Source: Dokdonella sp.
GTDB taxonomy: Bacteria > Pseudomonadota > Gammaproteobacteria > Xanthomonadales > Rhodanobacteraceae
Reading direction: 5' to 3'
Length of the DNA stretch: 64,000 bases
Assembly: GCA_016712865.1 (NCBI GenBank)
Contig: JADJQH010000008.1
Span: 1-64,000, forward strand
Positions 44,720 through 54,422 of this stretch are shown here, in pieces. Position numbers and translations under genes: made by a program. The notes beneath the pieces are model-generated. The model searched no databases. It was not told the origin of the DNA and worked only from the letters and a program-made list of their open reading frames with translations. Numbering within the stretch: the first letter of the stretch is position 1; every line of letters starts with the position of its first letter.

Positions 44720-46030
44720 ATGAAACTTTCGATGATCGCGAGCGCATTGGGCCTGGCCTTGTCTTCCACAACCGTCATCGCCGTGGAACCTGATGTATCT
44801 GCGCTGGTCAACGATCGCCTCGACCACATCACCCAGATGCGTCGCGATTTCCACCAGTATCCGGAACTGAGCAATCGCGAAGTGAAGACGGCTGCCAAGG
44901 TGGCGGTGGAATTGAAGAAGCTCGGATACACCGTGCAAACGGGCATTGCCCACACCGGCGTGGTCGGCATCCTCGACAGCGGCAGGCCGGGACCGAAGCT
45001 GGCCATCCGTGCCGACATGGATGCGCTGCCGGTTGCCGAAGAAGTCGATCTGCCTTTCGCATCGAAAGCCAAGGGCGAGTACCTCGGCAAGGAAACCGGA
45101 GTGATGCATGCCTGCGGCCATGACGTGCACATGGCGACCACGCTGGGCGTGGCCAGCGCGCTGGCGGCAACGCGTGATCAGTGGTCAGGCTCGGTGATGA
45201 TGATCTTCCAGCCGGCCGAGGAAGGCTCGCCTCCCGGTGAGGAAGGCGGAGCACCCTTGATGGTAAAGGAAGGAATCTTCAAGGACTTCAAGCCGGATGC
45301 GATCTTCGGCATGCATGTCACTTCAACGTATCCGGTCGGCACCGTGGCGGTGCGACCCGGCGGCATCATGGCCAGTTCGGACACCTTGCGCATGGTGCTG
45401 CATGGTCGACAGACCCACGGCGCAACACCCTGGCGCGGCATCGATCCGATCGTGGCGGCCGCGGATATCGTGATGTCCGCGCAAACCATCGTCAGTCGTC
45501 GCCTTGATCTCAACAAGGAACCCGCCGTGCTCACCTTCGGCATTTTCGATGCGGGACAGCGCTTCAACATCGTACCCGACACCGCTTCCCTGCAAGGCAC
45601 GCTTCGCACCTTTGATGCCGGCATGCGTGACCAGGCACTCGCCGAGTTGCGCAACCTCGCCGAACACGTAGCCAAGGCGCACGGTGCCAGCATCGACATG
45701 CAGGTGCCGGTCGAGGGCAACAGCAATCCGGTTACCTACAATGATCCGGCGCTGACAGCCCGCGTGATTGCGAGCATGAAATCCGTGCTCGGCAATGAGG
45801 GTGTGCTCGATGCGCAGCGTTGGACCGCATCGGAAGATTTCCCGCATCTGGGCATCGGCGCCGATGCGCCCAGCGTGTATTTCTTCGTGGGTGGAACGTC
45901 CAAGGGCGTGAACACGGAAACGGCACCCGCCAACCATTCGCCGCGTTTCTTTGTCGATGAAGGTGCGCTACGCACCGCGACCGAGGCCATGCTGCAGGCC
46001 AGTCTCGATTTTCTCCAGCCCGCCCGATAA
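44720..46030 (+). CDS. Exported M20-family amidohydrolase (second copy of the class)
   Basis: 436 residues. Signal peptide MIASALGLALSSTTVIA. Core motifs match the enzyme at 24711: FHQYPELSNREVKT, LAIRADMDALPVAEEV, MHACGHDVHMATTLG, IFQPAEEGSPPGEEGGAP (catalytic Glu pair with an inserted Gly/Pro loop), GMHVTSTYPVG (His), and SEDFPHLG. GGAGG before ATG 44720 fixes the start. It is not a close duplicate of the first enzyme; the loop after PAEEG differs. Likely hydrolyses N-acyl amino acids or peptides outside the cytoplasm. Confidence 0.92.
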   Translation: MKLSMIASALGLALSSTTVIAVEPDVSALVNDRLDHITQMRRDFHQYPELSNREVKTAAKVAVELKKLGYTVQTGIAHTGVVGILDSGRPGPKLAIRADMDALPVAEEVDLPFASKAKGEYLGKETGVMHACGHDVHMATTLGVASALAATRDQWSGSVMMIFQPAEEGSPPGEEGGAPLMVKEGIFKDFKPDAIFGMHVTSTYPVGTVAVRPGGIMASSDTLRMVLHGRQTHGATPWRGIDPIVAAADIVMSAQTIVSRRLDLNKEPAVLTFGIFDAGQRFNIVPDTASLQGTLRTFDAGMRDQALAELRNLAEHVAKAHGASIDMQVPVEGNSNPVTYNDPALTARVIASMKSVLGNEGVLDAQRWTASEDFPHLGIGADAPSVYFFVGGTSKGVNTETAPANHSPRFFVDEGALRTATEAMLQASLDFLQPAR

Positions 46031-46032
46031 GC

Positions 46033-46196
46033 GCCGCTGTCGGCCCGGGTTTTGCCTTGAGCCGGCCTACGACAGGCGGGTTGGAGTAGGTCGGTTCAAG
46101 CGGCGCAGCCGCAGAACCGACGATGCCATCCAAGTCGGTGCGATGCTTTGGGGCATGCCGCTGTCGGCTCCGGCTTTGCCTTGAGGCGACCTACGC
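46033..46196. repeat. Duplicated GCCGCTGTCGGC...TTTTGCCTTGAG repeat block
   Basis: GCCGCTGTCGGCCCGGGTTTTGCCTTGAGCC... at about 46033-46073 recurs in diverged form at about 46149-46196 (GCCGCTGTCGGCTCCGGCTT then TGCCTTGAGGCGACCTACG). Between them GTCGGTTC and GAACCGAC form a hairpin around AAGCGGCGCAGCCGCA. The block fills the M20-cca gap and touches the 3' end of cca. Confidence 0.6.
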
Positions 46197-47432
46197 GTCG
46201 GCTTCCCCGCGCGGCGGCATGATGTCCGTGATCGCCTGCACGCGCGCCTTGCGTTGTGCTTCGGCAATGGCCGGGCCCTGCAAGCCTTTCTCGACAAAAG
46301 GCGCGGCCTTCACATCCATGGTCGCGACGAACGCTGCGCGCAGAAACTCGCCTTGCGGGTAATCCGATTCCGCGCAGCCCAGGCGACCGCGCTTGTCTGC
46401 CTCGCAGACGGTGAGGAATTGCACCAGGCGCTGCGGCTTGCGGAAGGCGTCGAGCTTTTCGAACAGCTCAAGCACGGTCTGTGGCCGCAATTCCAGCGCT
46501 CGATGCGCGAGCAGATGCAAGCGGCAACTCAGGATGGCGAGGTCGGCGTGTTCGTTCGGTACGCGCAGGCGTTCGGCGACGGCTCGCAGCGGTGCAACGC
46601 CACGCTCCTCGTGCATGATGTGTCGCGGCAGTTCTTCGACGGGTGTCAGCGCCTTGCCCAAATCATGGGTCAGTGCGCAGAAACCGATCAGGTCATCACC
46701 CGGCGCCAGACGTGCGGCCATGTCGATCACCATCTGCGTGTGCACGCCGGTGTCGATTTCCGGATGATACTCGGCACGTTGCGGTACGCCGTACAGCGCA
46801 TCGATCTCCGGCAACACCACGCGCAACGCGCCGCAGGCCCGCAGGCAATCGAGGAAAGCCGAGGGCGTCGGCTCACCCAGGGCCTTGCGCAACTCCGCCC
46901 ATACGCGTTCGGGCACCAGGTGTTCAACTTCACCGGCCGCAACCATGTCGCGCATCAGTTCCCGCGTTTCATCGGCCACCCGGAATCCAAGCGGGGCAAA
47001 GCGGGCGAGGAAGCGCGCCACGCGCAACACGCGCACCGGGTCTTCGGCAAAGGCGGGTGAGACATGGCGCAGAACGCGGTCCCGCACGTCTGCCGCGCCG
47101 TGATGCGGATCGATCAGCTTGCCGTCCTCGTCCTCGGCCATGGCATTGATGGTGAGGTCGCGTCGGCCGAGATCATCTTCGAGCGTGACCGAAGGATCGG
47201 TGTTGAACGCAAAGCCGTGATAACCCGGCGCGGTCTTGCGTTCGGTGCGCGCGAGCGCGTATTCCTCGTTGGTTTTGGGATGCAGGAATACCGGGAAGTC
47301 CTTGCCGACCGCGCGATAACCAAGGCGCAGCATCTCGCCCACCGTTGCGCCGACCACAGCGTAGTCGATGTCCTTGACCGCGCGCCCCAGCAGCTTGTCG
47401 CGGACTGCGCCGCCCACCCGATAGATCTTCAT
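46191..47432 (-). CDS. CCA tRNA nucleotidyltransferase (multifunctional, with HD domain)
   Basis: 413 residues, the usual E. coli-type Cca length. [16 protein letters not shown] is the expected start and nucleotide-binding motif. DIDYAVVG carries the catalytic Asp pair; [19 protein letters not shown] and [17 protein letters not shown] follow. The HD phosphohydrolase domain is present ([22 protein letters not shown]). It adds or repairs the tRNA 3' CCA end; the HD part gives phosphatase activity. ATG 47432 is chosen over an upstream ATG because family members start at MKIY. Confidence 0.96.
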   Translation of the reverse strand: MKIYRVGGAVRDKLLGRAVKDIDYAVVGATVGEMLRLGYRAVGKDFPVFLHPKTNEEYALARTERKTAPGYHGFAFNTDPSVTLEDDLGRRDLTINAMAEDEDGKLIDPHHGAADVRDRVLRHVSPAFAEDPVRVLRVARFLARFAPLGFRVADETRELMRDMVAAGEVEHLVPERVWAELRKALGEPTPSAFLDCLRACGALRVVLPEIDALYGVPQRAEYHPEIDTGVHTQMVIDMAARLAPGDDLIGFCALTHDLGKALTPVEELPRHIMHEERGVAPLRAVAERLRVPNEHADLAILSCRLHLLAHRALELRPQTVLELFEKLDAFRKPQRLVQFLTVCEADKRGRLGCAESDYPQGEFLRAAFVATMDVKAAPFVEKGLQGPAIAEAQRKARVQAITDIMPPRGEADA

Positions 47433-47492
47433 GGAGCGATTGTGCCAGAGCATTGCGCAAGCCCTTCAATCATCACGCACGACGGATCGACC

Positions 47493-47525
47493 CTGAAGCC
47501 TGTCCTGAGCTCGACGAAGGGGGCC
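47493..47525. repeat. Dispersed CTGTCCTGAGC...TCGACGAAG element
   Basis: CTGAAGCCTGTCCTGAGCTC followed by GACGAAGGGGGCC, a truncated relative of the element at 29834-29867. It lies between the cca start and the epimerase stop. Confidence 0.6.
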
Positions 47526-47527
47526 TG

Positions 47528-48433
47528 CTACCGAGGCGCTTTCGCCAGCAGCGCCGGCACGATCAATTCCATCGGCGTGGCGACAATGCCCAGTTCACCG
47601 AGGCCATCGCGCGTACCCACCGAATCGATCAGAAGCGAGCGGAAGTTGTCGCGCGAGATCGGCTTGCCCGGCAGCCATTCACCGACCCGGGCCTGCAACG
47701 CGCCGAGCGCATCCGGCAAGCCGATGATCCAACGCCGCATGCCGCGCAGCTGGGCAGTCCAGCGCACCAGATCCTTCAACGCGATCACGCGCGGGCCGAA
47801 CAATTCATAGCTGTGCCCGATGGAATGCGGATGCACCAGCGCGCGCGCAAACGCTTCGCTGACATCTCCGACAAACACCGGCGCAAAACGCGCTCCGGGT
47901 CGAGCCAGCGGCAACACCGGTGTCAGTGTCAGCAGTGCGGCAAAGCGTGTGAACAAGCCGTCGTCGCGACCGAAGATCACCGATGGCCGAAAGATCGTCC
48001 ATGCCAGGCCGGAATTGCGTACCCGCGCTTCCGCCTCGGCACGTGTGCGCAAGTAGTGGCTGCTGCCTTCGCCGGCGCGCAAGGCACTCATCTGCAGCAG
48101 GCGTGGCACGGAGTTCGCCTTGCATGCGGCAATCAGGGTTTCAGTCAACACCACATGCGCCTTGTGGAACCCGCTGCCATCGCTGCCACGTTCGTTGAGG
48201 ATGCCGACCAGGTTTATGGCCGCATCTGCGCCAGCCAGGGCGCGCGCCAATGCGGCGGCATCATGCACATCGCAATTGTCGATGCGTACCCGTGGCAACA
48301 CGCTCAACTCGCGCTTGCGGTCGCGATTGCGCGAGAGCACGCGGATGCTGTGGCCGTCCGCATGCAGTCGCGCAACCAGATGGCGACCGACGAACCCGGT
48401 TCCGCCAAGGACAACGATGCGAAGCGGTTTCAT
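47528..48433 (-). CDS. NAD(P)-binding epimerase-like protein (complex I NDUFA9 type)
   Basis: 301 residues. The Rossmann motif is at the N-terminus: IVVLGGTGFVGRHLVARL. INLVGILNERG, FHKAHVVLTETLIAACKA, SALRAGEGSSHYLRTRAEAE (atypical SDR active-site region with S-x-x-Y) and WTIFRPSVIFGRDD match bacterial homologues of the NDUFA9 complex I assembly subunit. Bacterial members often have a role in ubiquinone or oxidoreductase assembly, but this is not settled. It lies between slt and cca, on the same strand, the usual order in Xanthomonadaceae. Confidence 0.9.
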   Translation of the reverse strand: MKPLRIVVLGGTGFVGRHLVARLHADGHSIRVLSRNRDRKRELSVLPRVRIDNCDVHDAAALARALAGADAAINLVGILNERGSDGSGFHKAHVVLTETLIAACKANSVPRLLQMSALRAGEGSSHYLRTRAEAEARVRNSGLAWTIFRPSVIFGRDDGLFTRFAALLTLTPVLPLARPGARFAPVFVGDVSEAFARALVHPHSIGHSYELFGPRVIALKDLVRWTAQLRGMRRWIIGLPDALGALQARVGEWLPGKPISRDNFRSLLIDSVGTRDGLGELGIVATPMELIVPALLAKAPR

Positions 48434-48484
48434 GAATCGTTCTCCGTGCGGTGATCGAAAGCTGCGCCGTGCACCGTATCCTGA

Positions 48485-50521
48485 TCAGGGCTGGGCAGCC
48501 GGAATCGTGGCGGCGGGTGCAGGTGTCACCGCGCAGAGTACCGCTTTGCGCGGCGAATCGTCCTTCGGTGACTGGTAGGCCTGGCCAACCTTGGGCATGC
48601 GCGAAGACAGCGGCAGTGCCTTGCCATTCATGCGCCAGTCGTAGATCACGCTGAATGCGAGCACGCGGGCGACATAGTCGCGGGTTTCCTTGTACGGGAT
48701 CGTTTCAATGAAGAAATCCGGTTCCAGGCTGCCGCGTGCTTCCAGCCAGCGTTTCACCGGCGCGCCGCCGGCGTTGTAGGCGGCACTGGCGAGCCAGGGG
48801 CTGCCGGAATACTGGTTGGCCATCTGGCCAAGGAAGCGCGTGCCGAGCTTGATGTTGTACTCGGCAACGAACAGGTCGCTGGGTCGCTGGTAAGGGAGCT
48901 TGGCGTCCCTGGCGACCTTCCTCGCCACTTCCGGCAGCAGTTGCATCAGTCCGTAGGCATCGGCATGCGATCGCGCGTCGGTCATCCACGCGCTCTCGGC
49001 GCGGATGATGGCGTACGACCACGCCGGGTCGATGCCTGCCTGGCGCGAGGAACGCAGCACGTCGGATTTTTCCCCGAGTGGAAAACGCTGGTCGTAGAAG
49101 GTGAGCGAATCCTTGGATGCGGAGAAGAGGAACACGGCGCGATCCAGCCAGCCGCGGGCATTGGCTTCACTTGCGGCCAGCCGTTGCAGGGCGACGGGAA
49201 GTTTCGCCATCGCAAAGTTCCATTCACGCCGCGCCTGTCGCAGATTGCCCAGGGCATGCAGTTCAAAGGACCGGGCCAGATCGGGCTGTTCGTCAATCGC
49301 CTTGCGTGCCGCCGCATCGGATTCCGGGCGCGAAGGGCAGATGGAATACGGCGCGCCGATCCAGTCGGCGGCAAGGAATCCGTGGAAATTGGCTTCCCTG
49401 GCGACGTCGGCAAAGATCGTGGTCGCTTCCGCTTCGCGATCCAGCTTGGTCAATACGCGGGCGCGCAAGTAGCGCCAGCGCGCGTCGGCGCGTTGCTCGT
49501 CATCCATGTCATCGAGGGCTGCCAATGCTTCTGGCCAGTCCTGGTTGGCCAGCGCAAGCCGCACATGCCATTCACGCGAGCTGGCGTCCTTGGCATCCTC
49601 AGGCAGTGCCTTGAGACGCGCCATGCCATCGGCTTCGTAGCTGGCTGCGCGATACACGGCAAGCGCATTGAGCACGCGGCCCTTCTGCGCCTCATCCCAT
49701 TTGAAGCGATCGCCCAGGCGAGCCCAGGCGGTGACCGCGGAGGCCGTGCTGCGCCGCGCGTGGCGCATCATGGCGTAGGAAATGGCATCGCGATTGCGCG
49801 CGTTGTCGGGCCAGCTGGTTGCCTTGTCCAGGCTTGGACCGGGGTCGAGCACGCTCGCAGCGATGCGTTCGGCCTGGGCGCGTTGTGGTCCATCGAGCAA
49901 TGCTGCCGCGCGACTGGCCGTGCCCGAATTGGCGGCCGCAGCGGCCGCTTCGATGCGCTGCCAGATCACGGCATCCGTCAACTGGCCGTTTTGCCGCGCC
50001 CAGGCAAACAACGCCTCGCAGATCTCCGGGGTCGGGCGCGGCACCTGCCACAACCCGGCAATGTCCTGGGCGTAGTCAGGCAATTCGCCATTGGCAATGC
50101 GCGCGCGCTGGAATGCGCAACGCAGGTCGATATCTTCGCTGCCTTTCCATAGCGCGCGGAAATCGCTCCAGTTTTCCGCCTTGGCCAGTGCGCGCAGCAG
50201 GGTTTCGGTCAGTTCCGTGGCAACCAGGCTGTCCGGCCAGCGCGTGTTGAAGGCCTGGACTTGCTCCAGGGTGGGCTGACCCTTGCGGCGCTCAAGCGCA
50301 GCGCGCTCCAGATAAGGCAGCAGCGGGTAATTGCCAAGGTCGCCGAGATAGCGTTTCCAGGCATCGCCCGGCTCATGCGCAATTGCGTCCATGGCACTTC
50401 GATAATGCTCACGCTGGGTCTGGATATCCGCAGCAGAAACGGACAGGGCAGTAGCGCCCAGGGCCAGCGCACAGGCCAGGGGGATCAGGGGTTTGCAGAA
50501 CCGATGTGTTGGGATTGGCAT
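48485..50521 (-). CDS. Soluble lytic murein transglycosylase (Slt70-type)
   Basis: 678 residues. Signal peptide LIPLACALALGATALSVSA. A long alpha-helical superhelix (about residues 30-480) leads to a GH23 catalytic domain: SYAIIRAESAWMTDARSHADAYGLMQLLP with the catalytic Glu in RAES, near residue 510, then LGTRFLGQMANQYSG and SAAYNAGGAPVKRWLEARG. It cleaves glycan strands with formation of 1,6-anhydro-muramic ends and acts in the periplasm in wall recycling. First gene of the slt-epimerase-cca group; the region upstream (50522-50809) is shared with a divergent TonB receptor. Confidence 0.95.
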   Translation of the reverse strand: MPIPTHRFCKPLIPLACALALGATALSVSAADIQTQREHYRSAMDAIAHEPGDAWKRYLGDLGNYPLLPYLERAALERRKGQPTLEQVQAFNTRWPDSLVATELTETLLRALAKAENWSDFRALWKGSEDIDLRCAFQRARIANGELPDYAQDIAGLWQVPRPTPEICEALFAWARQNGQLTDAVIWQRIEAAAAAANSGTASRAAALLDGPQRAQAERIAASVLDPGPSLDKATSWPDNARNRDAISYAMMRHARRSTASAVTAWARLGDRFKWDEAQKGRVLNALAVYRAASYEADGMARLKALPEDAKDASSREWHVRLALANQDWPEALAALDDMDDEQRADARWRYLRARVLTKLDREAEATTIFADVAREANFHGFLAADWIGAPYSICPSRPESDAAARKAIDEQPDLARSFELHALGNLRQARREWNFAMAKLPVALQRLAASEANARGWLDRAVFLFSASKDSLTFYDQRFPLGEKSDVLRSSRQAGIDPAWSYAIIRAESAWMTDARSHADAYGLMQLLPEVARKVARDAKLPYQRPSDLFVAEYNIKLGTRFLGQMANQYSGSPWLASAAYNAGGAPVKRWLEARGSLEPDFFIETIPYKETRDYVARVLAFSVIYDWRMNGKALPLSSRMPKVGQAYQSPKDDSPRKAVLCAVTPAPAATIPAAQP

Positions 50522-50809
50522 GGCTGGAGTTTACCGCGATGCAGCATTTTGCCCAGTCGCAAGCGCGTGTATCCGCCTGCAGGCCCGATGGCCGTATCCA
50601 CCTTCGGGCGCACCGGGGAACATCGGGTTGTGGCGGATGCGCGCGGGAACCGACGCTTATGCGAAATCTGCCTTTGCCTGCGCTGGATTTGCGGATCAGG
50701 ATATGGCACTTTTATTACGATTGCTTTACATTTTTTTTATTTTCGTGCGCCGGAGGTTCAGTCCGGCGTGCTCGCTTGTAGTCAAGTTCATCCACCTGGA
50801 GGCAATTCC

Positions 50810-53677
50810 ATGAACTATCGATTGGGTCGAATCAGCGGCGCAGTGAGTGCCGCGCTTGCTGCAGGAATGATTGCGTTGCCGGCATCGGCAGTGTTTGCCC
50901 AACAAACCGAACGGGGCGACGATATCCAGCGCCTCGAAGCGATCCAGGTCACGGGTTCGCGTATCAAGCGGGCGGAAATCGAAGGCCAGACGCCGGTGCA
51001 GGTGATCACTGCCGCCGATATCGAGGCCACCGGCCTGGGTTCCATCGGTGATGTGATCCAGCGCCTGTCGGTGAGCGGTTCCTCGCTCAACACCAAGTTC
51101 AATTCCGCGGGCAACTTCGGCTTCAGTCCCGACGGCAGCGGTGTCGGTTCGGGTTCGACCACGATTTCCCTGCGCAACCTCGGCGCCAAGCGCACCCTGA
51201 TCCTGGTGGATGGCCTGCGTTGGGTCAGCGAGTCTTCGGCCTCGGGCGTGTCGGCCGCGGTTGACCTCAACACCATTCCCGCAAGCGCAGTGGATCGCAT
51301 CGAGATCCTCACCGACGGCGCTTCCTCGCTGTACGGTTCGGATGCCATTGCCGGTGTGGTCAACGTCATAACCAAGAAGAAGGGTGACGGCGGTGCCGCG
51401 CGCATTTACTACGGCGATCATTCCACCGGCGATGGTGAAACCAACCAGGCCAATGTCTCGCTCGGCGGCAGTGCCGAGAAGTTCGATTTCTTCGTTGACT
51501 TGAGCTACTACGACCAGAAGCGCATCAGCTCGAATGACTGGGAGCAGTCGCGCTATCCGACACCGGGCATCGATGGCACGGTCAATCCGGGAAGCTGGAG
51601 CTCGGCTACGCCCAATGGCCGCCAGGTGTTTGCCCCGGCGGATCCGAATGAAACCTTTGGCGGCCTGTGTCCGATCGACGGCGGCGCCTCGTTCTGCAAC
51701 CTCTCCGGTGATGGAGCCGGTGGCTTCCGCCCGTGGACCAATGCCGAGCGCTTCAATTTTGCGCCCTACAACCTGCTGCTGACGCCATCCAAGCGCACCG
51801 GCCTGTTCGCGCAGGGCACTTACCGCATCAATGATTCGGTGAGCTGGAACCTCAAGGGCAGCTACACCAAGCGTGAATCGGTCAACCAGGCGGCGCCGGA
51901 GCCGATCTTCCTCGGTTCCGAAGCGGGCAGTGGCGGCCTGGCCGATACCGTGGGTATCGATGCGACCAATCCGTACAACCCGTTCGGCACGATTTCGCCT
52001 AACGGCTCGTTCATCACGCGTCGTCCGGTGGAGGGTGGCCCGCGCGTGTTCCGCCAGGAAGTCGATACCAGCTACTTCACCACCGGCCTCAATGGCGACT
52101 TCAATGCCGGTGACCACCAGTATTTCTGGGATGTCAATTTCGTCAGCGCCGAAAACAAGGCCACGCAGACCGTCAACGGCACCTACAACATCGCCCACAT
52201 TGCGCGCGCCCTGGGGCCGATCGCGGACTGTACCGCGCCCTGCGTTCCGCTCGATCTGTTCGGCGGCCCGGGTTCGATCACCCAGGAAATGCTCGACTAC
52301 ATCCAGTTCATCGAGAACGATCGCAGCAACCAGAAGCTGACCTCGTGGACGGCCAATATCTCCGGTGACCTGTTCGACATGCCGGCCGGCGCGCTGGCAT
52401 TTGCCGGTGGCTACGAGCACCGCAAGCAGGAAGGCTCGTACACGCCGGATTCCATCGTCACCGCCGGCGAATCCAACGGCGTGCCGTCCGGTCCGACCAG
52501 TGGCGACTACTCGGTCAACGAGTTCTATCTTGAGCTCAATGCACCGATCCTCGCCGATGTGGCGGCGGCCAAGCGCCTGGACCTGAGCGTGGCCACGCGC
52601 TTCTCCGATTACTCGAACTTCGGCAACACCACCAACAGCAAGCTCGGTTTGCGTTGGCAGCTGAACGACGACCTGACCTTGCGCGGCACCTGGGCCGAAG
52701 GCTTCCGTGCGCCGTCCATCGGCGAGTTGTACGGCACCTTCGCCCGCTTCGATGCGCAGATCCAGGATCCCTGCAACGGTGCCACCGGGCAAATCGGTGC
52801 CAACTGCGCAACCCTGGGCGTGCCTGATCCGGCCAGTTTCGAGCAGGCCAATTCGCAGATCTCGGTGGTCACCGGTGGCAATATCAACCTCGACCCGGAA
52901 ACCTCGAAGAGTCTGACCGTCGGTGCCGTGTACAGCCCGAGTTGGGGAGCAGACACCAGCTGGTCGCAGAAGCTCGATTTCGAACTGACCTACTACCGCA
53001 TCCGTATCGAGGACGCGATCCAGGCCGCTGACGCCCAGACCCAACTTGACCGCTGCGTGGCGACACTTGATCCGATTTTCTGCGACGGCATCACGCGTTC
53101 CTCTGGCGGCAACATCAACGGCTTCGACAACACCCTGTTCAACCTGGGCAAGATCAACACCCGTGGCTTCGACTTTGGCGTCAACTGGTTGGGCAACGAG
53201 ACCGGCATCGGCACCTTCGGCGCCAGTCTGCAGACGACGCACGTAACCAGCTACAAGGCGGTTGCCACCGACTCGGGACTTGCCGAGCCGCGTCGTCCCG
53301 GCGTGGAAACCAACGACAGCGCCATTCCGGAATGGCGGACCACGGCACGCCTCAACTGGAATCTCGGCAACTTTGGCGTGAGTTGGTCGGCGCGCTATAT
53401 CTCCGACCTGACTGAATCATGCGATACGGTCAGCGGTTTCGAAAACTGCAGCAATGCAGCCGCCGGAACCAATCATCTCGGTGGAACCACCTTCCATGAT
53501 CTGCGTGCAAGCTGGAAGCTGCCGACCCAGTTCAACATGACCCTGGCCGGCGGCATCAACAACATCACCGACAAGGAGCCGCCGATCTGCCAAAGCTGCT
53601 CATTGAACGGTTACGACGCATCGACCTACGATCTGCCGGGTCGCTTCAGCTACGTGGAAGCCAGCATCAAGTTCTGA
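50810..53677 (+). CDS. TonB-dependent receptor, large (955 residues)
   Basis: Signal peptide ends near LPASAVFA. TonB-box/plug start: LEAIQVTGSRIKRAEIEGQTPVQVITAADIEATG; plug motifs SLRNLGAKRTLILVDGLRW, DRIEILTDGASSLYGSDAIAGVVNVIT. The barrel ends LPGRFSYVEASIKF with a terminal Phe. The GSRIKR form with large barrels is characteristic of Xanthomonadales/Caulobacterales receptors for peptides, sugars or other nutrients, not classical siderophores, and no Fur box was seen. GGAGG precedes ATG 50810; a long T-rich stretch (50706-50745) suggests the promoter. Cysteine pairs (CDTVSGFENC, PICQSC) are in late extracellular loops. An intrinsic terminator follows. Confidence 0.93.
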   Translation: MNYRLGRISGAVSAALAAGMIALPASAVFAQQTERGDDIQRLEAIQVTGSRIKRAEIEGQTPVQVITAADIEATGLGSIGDVIQRLSVSGSSLNTKFNSAGNFGFSPDGSGVGSGSTTISLRNLGAKRTLILVDGLRWVSESSASGVSAAVDLNTIPASAVDRIEILTDGASSLYGSDAIAGVVNVITKKKGDGGAARIYYGDHSTGDGETNQANVSLGGSAEKFDFFVDLSYYDQKRISSNDWEQSRYPTPGIDGTVNPGSWSSATPNGRQVFAPADPNETFGGLCPIDGGASFCNLSGDGAGGFRPWTNAERFNFAPYNLLLTPSKRTGLFAQGTYRINDSVSWNLKGSYTKRESVNQAAPEPIFLGSEAGSGGLADTVGIDATNPYNPFGTISPNGSFITRRPVEGGPRVFRQEVDTSYFTTGLNGDFNAGDHQYFWDVNFVSAENKATQTVNGTYNIAHIARALGPIADCTAPCVPLDLFGGPGSITQEMLDYIQFIENDRSNQKLTSWTANISGDLFDMPAGALAFAGGYEHRKQEGSYTPDSIVTAGESNGVPSGPTSGDYSVNEFYLELNAPILADVAAAKRLDLSVATRFSDYSNFGNTTNSKLGLRWQLNDDLTLRGTWAEGFRAPSIGELYGTFARFDAQIQDPCNGATGQIGANCATLGVPDPASFEQANSQISVVTGGNINLDPETSKSLTVGAVYSPSWGADTSWSQKLDFELTYYRIRIEDAIQAADAQTQLDRCVATLDPIFCDGITRSSGGNINGFDNTLFNLGKINTRGFDFGVNWLGNETGIGTFGASLQTTHVTSYKAVATDSGLAEPRRPGVETNDSAIPEWRTTARLNWNLGNFGVSWSARYISDLTESCDTVSGFENCSNAAAGTNHLGGTTFHDLRASWKLPTQFNMTLAGGINNITDKEPPICQSCSLNGYDASTYDLPGRFSYVEASIKF

Positions 53678-53697
53678 TCCTGCGTTTCATGAGCAAG

Positions 53698-53726
53698 AAA
53701 AGGGCCGCCATGGGCGGCCCTTTTTT
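53698..53726 (+). terminator. Intrinsic terminator after the TonB receptor
   Basis: AAAAGGGCCGCC-ATG-GGCGGCCCTTTTTT, a strong GC stem with A and T runs on both sides, 20 bases past the stop. Confidence 0.93.
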
Positions 53727-53786
53727 CATTCCGAGGGCGCGATCTCACCTGAAACAGGTACACCGCATGTTCTGCTGCCCCTCCAT

Positions 53787-54335
53787 ATGAACAAGGTGAA
53801 GCCGATGCTGCTGCTGCCGCTTGAACTGGATCACATCGTGTTGCGCAAGCTGCACACGGGTGACCTGGATGCGTTCCTTGCCTATCGCACGGATCCGTTG
53901 GTAGCCCGTTTCCAGGGCTGGGAGCCGATGACGCGCCAGCAGGCGACGGCATTTCTCGAACGCGAATCGCGTTTCGATGGATTCCGGCCGGGCCATTGGT
54001 CCCAGCTCGGCATCGCGATGACGGAGGATGATCGCTTGATCGGCGACGCCGGAGTGTGGCTTGCCGAAGACGGCGAGACAGCGGAGCTCGGACTCAGCCT
54101 TGCGCGGCATGTGCAGGGGCGGGGCCTGGGAACGGAAGCGGTGCGCGCGCTGCTGCAATTGATCCTTGCGACAACGCCTGCAGCCACCGTCCTGGCACAT
54201 GCCGACGAGCGCAACGAACCCTGCCTGCGCGCACTGGCTCGTGCCGGCATGGAACGCTGCGGCATTCGGTCGCAGGTGTGGAAGGAGGAGGTCTGTACCG
54301 AGGTCTGCTTTCGCGCCTTTCGATCCGCTTCCTGA
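53787..54335 (+). CDS. GNAT-family N-acetyltransferase (RimJ/RimL type)
   Basis: 182 residues. LRKLHTGDLDAFLAYRTDPLVARFQGW at the start is the RimJ/RimL-like entry. The acetyl-CoA loop is LSLARHVQGRGLGTEAVRALLQL (Q-G-R-G-L-G). HADERNEPCLRALARAGMER is motif B. Probably acetylates a protein N-terminus or a small amine; the substrate cannot be read from sequence. It lies between the receptor terminator and the GGDEF gene. The translation start may be ATG 53787 or the Met at codon 7 (53805). Confidence 0.88.
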   Translation: MNKVKPMLLLPLELDHIVLRKLHTGDLDAFLAYRTDPLVARFQGWEPMTRQQATAFLERESRFDGFRPGHWSQLGIAMTEDDRLIGDAGVWLAEDGETAELGLSLARHVQGRGLGTEAVRALLQLILATTPAATVLAHADERNEPCLRALARAGMERCGIRSQVWKEEVCTEVCFRAFRSAS

Positions 54336-54422
54336 GCCTCCGATTGCAACACTTTGGCAAATTCGGGCGTGCTCTCGCGGCCACCCCTTGCAAGTCGAAC
54401 GCCAACGCGCTTCATTGGCGCG

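Noticed and set aside
50726-53242. Minus-strand open frame of 838 residues
   Set aside because: Antisense of the large TonB receptor, which has a full domain plan, signal peptide, ribosome site and terminator.
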